Origin: Acestrorhynchus altus
Taxonomy: Eukaryota; Chordata; Actinopteri; Characiformes; Acestrorhynchidae
Assembly: GCA_034509495.1 (NCBI GenBank)
Contig: CM067521.1
Span: 21,562,687-21,626,686, forward strand
DNA length: 64,000 nucleotides
Direction: 5' to 3'
Part shown: positions 59,512 to 64,000 of the stretch, in pieces
Layout: each line of letters opens with the position of its first letter
Position numbering within the stretch: the first letter of the stretch is position 1
Translations under genes and position numbers: made by a program
The notes under the pieces: generated by a model
Seen by the model: only the letters and a program-made list of their open reading frames with translations
Databases searched by the model: none
What the model was told of the DNA's origin: nothing

Positions 59512-59640
59512 AACTGAGTGCACTTAATTATTTTATTAATAATGTATGTATCAGCATTATCCCTTCACAGGACTTTTATTCTTAAATTTGAACACTATCT
59601 GAGCAAACAGCCCACAGTCAGTGATGGAGATCTGATTCAG
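59510..59640 (+). mobile_element. Family D dispersed repeat, copy 4, left part
   Basis: AATGTATGTATCAGCATTAT, CCCTTCACAGGACTTTTATT, then GAACACTATCTGAGCAAACA match the left half of copies at 27840 and 39353. Confidence 0.7.
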
Positions 59641-59964
59641 TTGTAGTTTATTAATTATGATATGAACAATGAATAATGAACAGAACGTGATTATAAAGTG
59701 GCTGAAAGCCGACTGAGGAAGTGTTTATCAATGTGATTAACATTTTATTTAATATATTATTTAAAAAATAAAGCCTTAATTAAAATATTAATTGCATTTG
59801 GTGTTCATATTGTTTAAAACCGAACTTGTTGAGTTGAGCTGGTGTGTCTCAGATCCTCAACAGAGAGACACTTCTACACGTCTTAGTGTCTATTTGCCTA
59901 ATTGTCCTGTTTCCTGTTGAGAATGTGTTCACTTGTTTTTACTGGCAAAAATATCATGATGTGA
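59641..59964. other. Non-coding stretch, nothing seen
   Basis: AT-rich, no feature. Confidence 0.45.
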
Positions 59965-60190
59965 CTCCTCCACACACTCTATTTTGCTGGCTGTTGCCTA
60001 GCAGTTGATCAGTGTCTCTGCCCTCCTGCTTTGTCTTACCTGATGCACCTGTACCTCATTATCCTTCTCTTTATATCCCCCTGTGATTCAATTTGTGTCT
60101 TATTTGTAAACTGTATTTTGAGCTGTTTTTTAACCTAGTATTGACCCTGATCCTGGCCTTGCTTTGTCTGTGTATGAGGTCGGTATCACC
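59965..60190 (+). mobile_element. LTR-like repeat, possible family F relative
   Basis: GCACCTGTACCTCATTATCC, then TTCTCTTTATATCCCCCTGT (a TATA-like box) and a T-rich leader with CTGATCCTGGCCTTG. The order resembles family F but sequence similarity is weak. No coding part is nearby. Confidence 0.35.
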
Positions 60191-60974
60191 ACAAACACAT
60201 ATATAACACTGCATATTTTTGTAAACAATCCTGGATAAACAGACCAATAGAAATCCCCTGAAATTACTACATTACTTCTCTAAAATTACTTTGAATCATT
60301 CCCAGTTTTCCATTGAAAGTTAACAACAATTTTGCCCTTTCCTGTAATTTCACCATTTTCACCATCATTTTGATTGGACAGGGAAAAGGAGCACTTTGTA
60401 GTTCTATAATTACAGACTGTATTCTATCTGTTTCTTTGCATACTTTATTATCCAATGTGTGGATCAGTGGAGATCAAGTCCTGAAATCTGGGGAATTTCA
60501 TGCTGATCTTCAAGAGTCAGGTCTGTTTAGATGATGTTATTCTGAGAATCATATAAGATACACTGGAGTTTACACACCCCATAAATGCATACACAGACCG
60601 GACCCCCCGCTGAATCTGTAACATGATAGGCCGGAGTCTTCATCAATGCCCCACTGTTCCGTACACAGCAGCCTTTGACAGCCTAAAGGCTCTACATCAT
60701 CTTCTATAACACAATAACACACTGGCACGGTTCAGCATTAGACATGATTAGACACAGTATATCATCTATACTACATCTACGGAGAAGAGATGGTGCAGGG
60801 GTGTGTCAGTGTGAGCTGGAAGTTGGACGAATTTCTTGGGGGCTTTATTCAACAAAGCAGATTTACTTGAGACAGCGCTGGGCGGGGGTTATCAGAGCAT
60901 GGCATGCACCCTTTTCCATAGTCCCACACACACAAACACAGTTTTCATACAATATCTTGATGTGAGACCATGGA
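60191..60974. other. Non-coding stretch, nothing seen
   Basis: No recognised repeat or coding frame. Confidence 0.45.
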
Positions 60975-61316
60975 CACCATCAGCCATTATATTATGACCA
61001 CCTCATTGCGTCTACACTCATTATCACAGTTCATCTGTTTCTCTGTAGACTTTATTCTCCTCCTTTCGCCCTGATCTTCAATGATCAGGACCCCACAGGA
61101 CCACCACAGAGCAGATATTATGTGGGTGGTGGGTCATTGTCAGCGCTGCAGTGACACTGACACGGTGGTGGCGTGTTAGTGTGTGTTGTGCTGGTATGAG
61201 TGGATCAGACACAGCAGTGCTGCTGGAGTGTTTCAACTCTGGGACTGCAGTGCTCAGAATGATGCATATCCCATATGATATCTCTGTGGTGGTCCTACAG
61301 GGTCCTGACCAATCAA
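60975..61316 (+). mobile_element. Family A element with partial internal inverted repeat
   Basis: Starts CACCATCAGCCATTATATTA plus TGACCACC, includes the full core (GACACTGACACGGTGGTGGC, GTGTTAGTGTGTGTTGTGC, GAGTGGATCAGACACAGCAG), then turns back with ACTGCAGTGCTCAGAATGAT and CTGTGGTGGTCCTACAGGG, the reverse of the left arm at 61078-61152. Right terminal repeat missing. The 105- and 77-residue frames read the element. Confidence 0.87.
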
Positions 61317-62071
61317 ACTCTGCAATTTGTACTTCTGAAATGGGAATTTTCATACATTTGACACAAAAACATACAGAAAACTGATAGAAGACCAAGAAAG
61401 TCGGAGGTCAAAAGAGGAATTACTCTCGTGCCCCTTGCCCAGAACTGTTTTTGCACAGAAGGAATTATTGGCGCATGCCATGATTATGCTGCCAAACTTT
61501 GGTGAAATGCACAAAAGTCCACTGACGTCTCGTTAATTTGATATTCTTCAGAGCTCTGTATCTTCTCTCCTGGACTTAACTCTATGCGGCTGGAGGGGAA
61601 ATCCCTCAATATGGTAATAGTGAATTGACTGGACTGAAGTGTACTGATCTAGATGAATGAGGGAAGTGCTAAAGCCGTTTAATTACGCTCAGCTGCATTT
61701 AAGCTCTTTGCCCTCTGCTGGCACTTGTCAGGCACATTTGTATTAATGTGGGATTTGGGAGAACTGACGGTTTTTCACGGTAGGATGAGAGAGCTAATTT
61801 CCTCCTGTGGCAAGCAGAAGGCCCTGACTAAGATAAAGACAAAGCAAAGCCACAGTCATTCTGGTTAATACGGTAATTCCCTGTTTCAATGACAAAACAT
61901 GTATTTCTGCGTTCGGAAACACTGAATCAGACACCCGAAGTGAAAGATGAGATCAGAAACGGGACCTTATGGGCCTCTTCGCTGTGCTGATGGAACCACA
62001 TATATGAAAATGACCATTCTTAACCAATTTGGAGCTCTAATATGGACCAAAAGCTTAAGTGTAATATTAAG
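61317..62071. other. Non-coding stretch, nothing seen
   Basis: No repeat family recognised. Confidence 0.45.
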
Positions 62072-62480
62072 CCAGTGTCCGAACACCATCTTAGTGATGT
62101 TGGACGAGGCTTGTAGACAGTGTCCTAACATCATCTTAGTGATGTTGGACGAGGCTCGTAGCCAGTGCCCTAACACCATCTTAGTGATGTTGGACAAGGC
62201 CCCTAGCCAGTGTCCTAACACCATCTTAGTGATGTTGGACAAGATTTGTAGCCAGTGTCCTAACCCCATGCTAGTGATATTGGACAAGGCCTGTCACCAG
62301 TGTCCTAATGCTACATTAGTGATGTTGGAGGCGGCCCATAGCCAGCTCCCTAATGCTGTGGTATGGATGTAGGTATAAATGTTGGATGAGGGTAGTAACC
62401 AGTATCTAATGCCACGGTACTATTGTTGGATGAAGCCTGTAGCCAGCATGCTGACACCACATTAGGTCCAGAGCCAGTGT
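62072..62480. repeat. 45-bp minisatellite, six exact-length units plus diverged ones
   Basis: The unit is CCAGTGTCCTAACACCATCT, then TAGTGATGTTGGACAAGGCT and CGTAG. Six consecutive units are exactly 45 bases, followed by about three diverged units of other length. Because 45 is a multiple of three, both strands stay open: a plus frame of 141 codons repeats QCPNTILVMLD every 15 residues, and a minus frame repeats SNITKMVLGHWL. No evidence of splicing or promoter, so it is treated as non-coding. Confidence 0.94.
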
Positions 62481-63390
62481 TCTAAAGCTGTGGGTGTGTT
62501 GTTTAATGAGGCTCAGATGCTGTTTGGAAAAATGACCTGACCATGCTTACGTGACAACTACCAGCCACCTCTTCTCCCAAACCCTGAAGGAGCTCAGAGA
62601 AAACAGCTGATGTTGCTGTTTAAGACTTAAAATAGTGTATTTGTTCAAAATTACTAAAATGATATTATTTATATATAAATGAATGATATTATTGATATAT
62701 AATATCATATAATATCATTATATTATTTGCAGCCCTTGGTTTAAAGGTTAGTGTGCTGGTCAACCAGCCCCAGACCATCATAAACTAGTACAGCCCATCT
62801 TTTTCAGCAAAGCATCAGAAAGTAAAGTCCCTGAACTGTTAGCAAAGCGTTCAGTGACTGAATGGTCTGTGAGGGGCCGAGAAACCTAATCCTGTATTCT
62901 ATTCAGAGCCGCTTGCACAAGTCAGTGCTGCATACTAAACCCGCAAGACAAAGGGCTGCGGTGAGGCTCACATTACCATTACAAACTCAAGGCACTGGAA
63001 CATCAGTGAGCACCAAACTGCAGCCCAGAGTCGCTGGATAGCATGGATCTGCAGTTTGGATTCAACCAAGGTCAACCAGTCAGGTCAAACTTCACTGCAG
63101 ACATACAGCTCCACCCACAGAGCTCTGTGCCCTCTAGGGGGCGTTGGAAAGTAAAAGCAGAAAGTACTGTAGTGGATGAGCAGGTGCAGTCCTAATGTTC
63201 ACGCAGATCATCCAAGTGTCCAGCTTCGTTTCATTGTTTTGTGATGTCACAGAGGTATTTACTTACGTTCAGCCCATTCACACCATCACTGTGTAGTCAT
63301 TCCCTCCAGGCTACCTTCTCTTAGGTGTGCAATTAAATGATATGTAGCACTAAGCGGCTGGACCTCAGTGTTGAAGACTGTAAGAGCAAG
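62481..63390. other. Non-coding stretch with a palindromic AT run
   Basis: ATGATATTATTTATATATAA then GATATATAATATCATATAAT at 62660-62720 can fold on itself. Nothing else seen. Confidence 0.5.
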
Positions 63391-63421
63391 ACACACACAC
63401 ACACACACACACACACATAAG

Positions 63422-63477
<56 letters not shown>
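63391..63477. repeat. Compound (CA)n-(CA)n-(TA)n microsatellite
   Basis: CA 63391-63418, TAAGA break, CA 63422-63450, then TA to 63477. Frames with Thr-His and Ile-Tyr runs are artefacts. Confidence 0.97.
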
Positions 63478-63481
<4 letters not shown>

Positions 63482-64000
63482 AATATATTTGACATGTGTT
63501 CCATGAATCATATCTCCAACTGTACATACATACATACTGAAGTGATACAGACAGACTGCTTCAGCCTGGACTATTTTCTGAATGAGTTAGAGAAAACATG
63601 CTGGCCAGTGAGAACAGAGCTCATTTACATATTATATCAGTCTTAAAGGCATCGTAACGAAAAAGCATCTTTTAAAATTTAATATAGAACCAAAAATACG
63701 CACAAATATTAATAAATAAATCAACACATACAGAAAGCTCAAGGCTGAAAACCATTATGTAAAATGGTAATGGTATACAAATCTGACTTATAAAAGAAAA
63801 GTAAAAAAAAAATAATAAAGAAAATAAAGTACAAATATGATGACAATGAAAACACCACTAACATTACAAATTAGATCAAGAATTAGTCTGGTCCCTAGTG
63901 TTCTGACCATTATGGACAGTTACAGCTCTTAATCCACAAGAGGGAGACATTTCCCTTCATTTCACAAAGAGTCATCAGACTGCTTTATGAACCACACACA
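63478..64000. other. Non-coding stretch, nothing seen
   Basis: AT-rich. No feature. Confidence 0.45.

Noticed and set aside
61947..62372. 141-residue plus-strand frame with 15-residue repeats as a repeat protein gene
   Set aside because: The repeat is exactly the 45-bp minisatellite, and the opposite strand is equally open. No promoter, splice or homology evidence.

Overview
The window looks like nuclear DNA of a ray-finned fish, probably an otophysan (characin, catfish or electric-eel relatives). The evidence is the dense mixture of short CA/GT, TA, TC/GA and TAA microsatellites, a TTAGGG-type telomeric tract, tRNA-headed SINEs, Tc1/mariner remnants, and short DNA-transposon families that I recognise as common in otophysan genomes. 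The order-level placement is from memory, not from a search.

I see no intact protein-coding gene, tRNA, rRNA, CRISPR array or bacterial operon. Nearly all long open frames are shadows of repeats (CA tracts read as Thr-His or Val-Cys, a 45-bp minisatellite, GC-rich sequence). The one strong gene-like signal is a CpG island at about 57.85-58.43 kb. On the minus strand it has a purine/pyrimidine-rich leader and a consensus 5' splice site, so it may be the promoter and non-coding first exon of a gene that reads leftward. If so, most of positions 1-58,215 would be its first intron or introns, which fits the lack of coding sequence.

Layout. 0-10 kb: microsatellites, a foldback element (family A), an inverted pair of ATCGATAT-rich elements (family C), a CATAGCAAC minisatellite, a Tc1 remnant, an interstitial telomere tract beside a 26-bp minisatellite. 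10-20 kb: a hAT element with an 8-bp target duplication and a family C copy nested inside, a family D repeat with an internal 50-bp triplication, a 2-kb repeat-poor stretch, a SINE, a broken Myb/SANT-like domain split by a TA-flanked Tc1/mariner MITE (family E), and a second family A copy. 20-30 kb: a 1.7-kb degenerate tandem array, a Tc1 remnant, family E and D copies. 30-50 kb: families B, E, D, a second SINE, LTR-like promoter-bearing repeats, a family B element carrying a nested SINE, and a LINE 3' end inserted in a second CATAGCAAC minisatellite. 50-64 kb: two oppositely oriented Tc1 remnants, the CpG island, three family A copies including one long palindrome, a TA microsatellite containing sequencing-adapter sequence, and a 45-bp minisatellite open in both directions.

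The most consequential observation is probably technical. Positions 59,408-59,456 contain the exact Tn5 mosaic end followed by what I recall as the stLFR linked-read adapter, embedded between two TA tracts. That is an assembly artefact rather than fish DNA. I found no convincing evidence of a new molecular system; the biological interest lies in nested and inverted mobile elements and in the candidate promoter.
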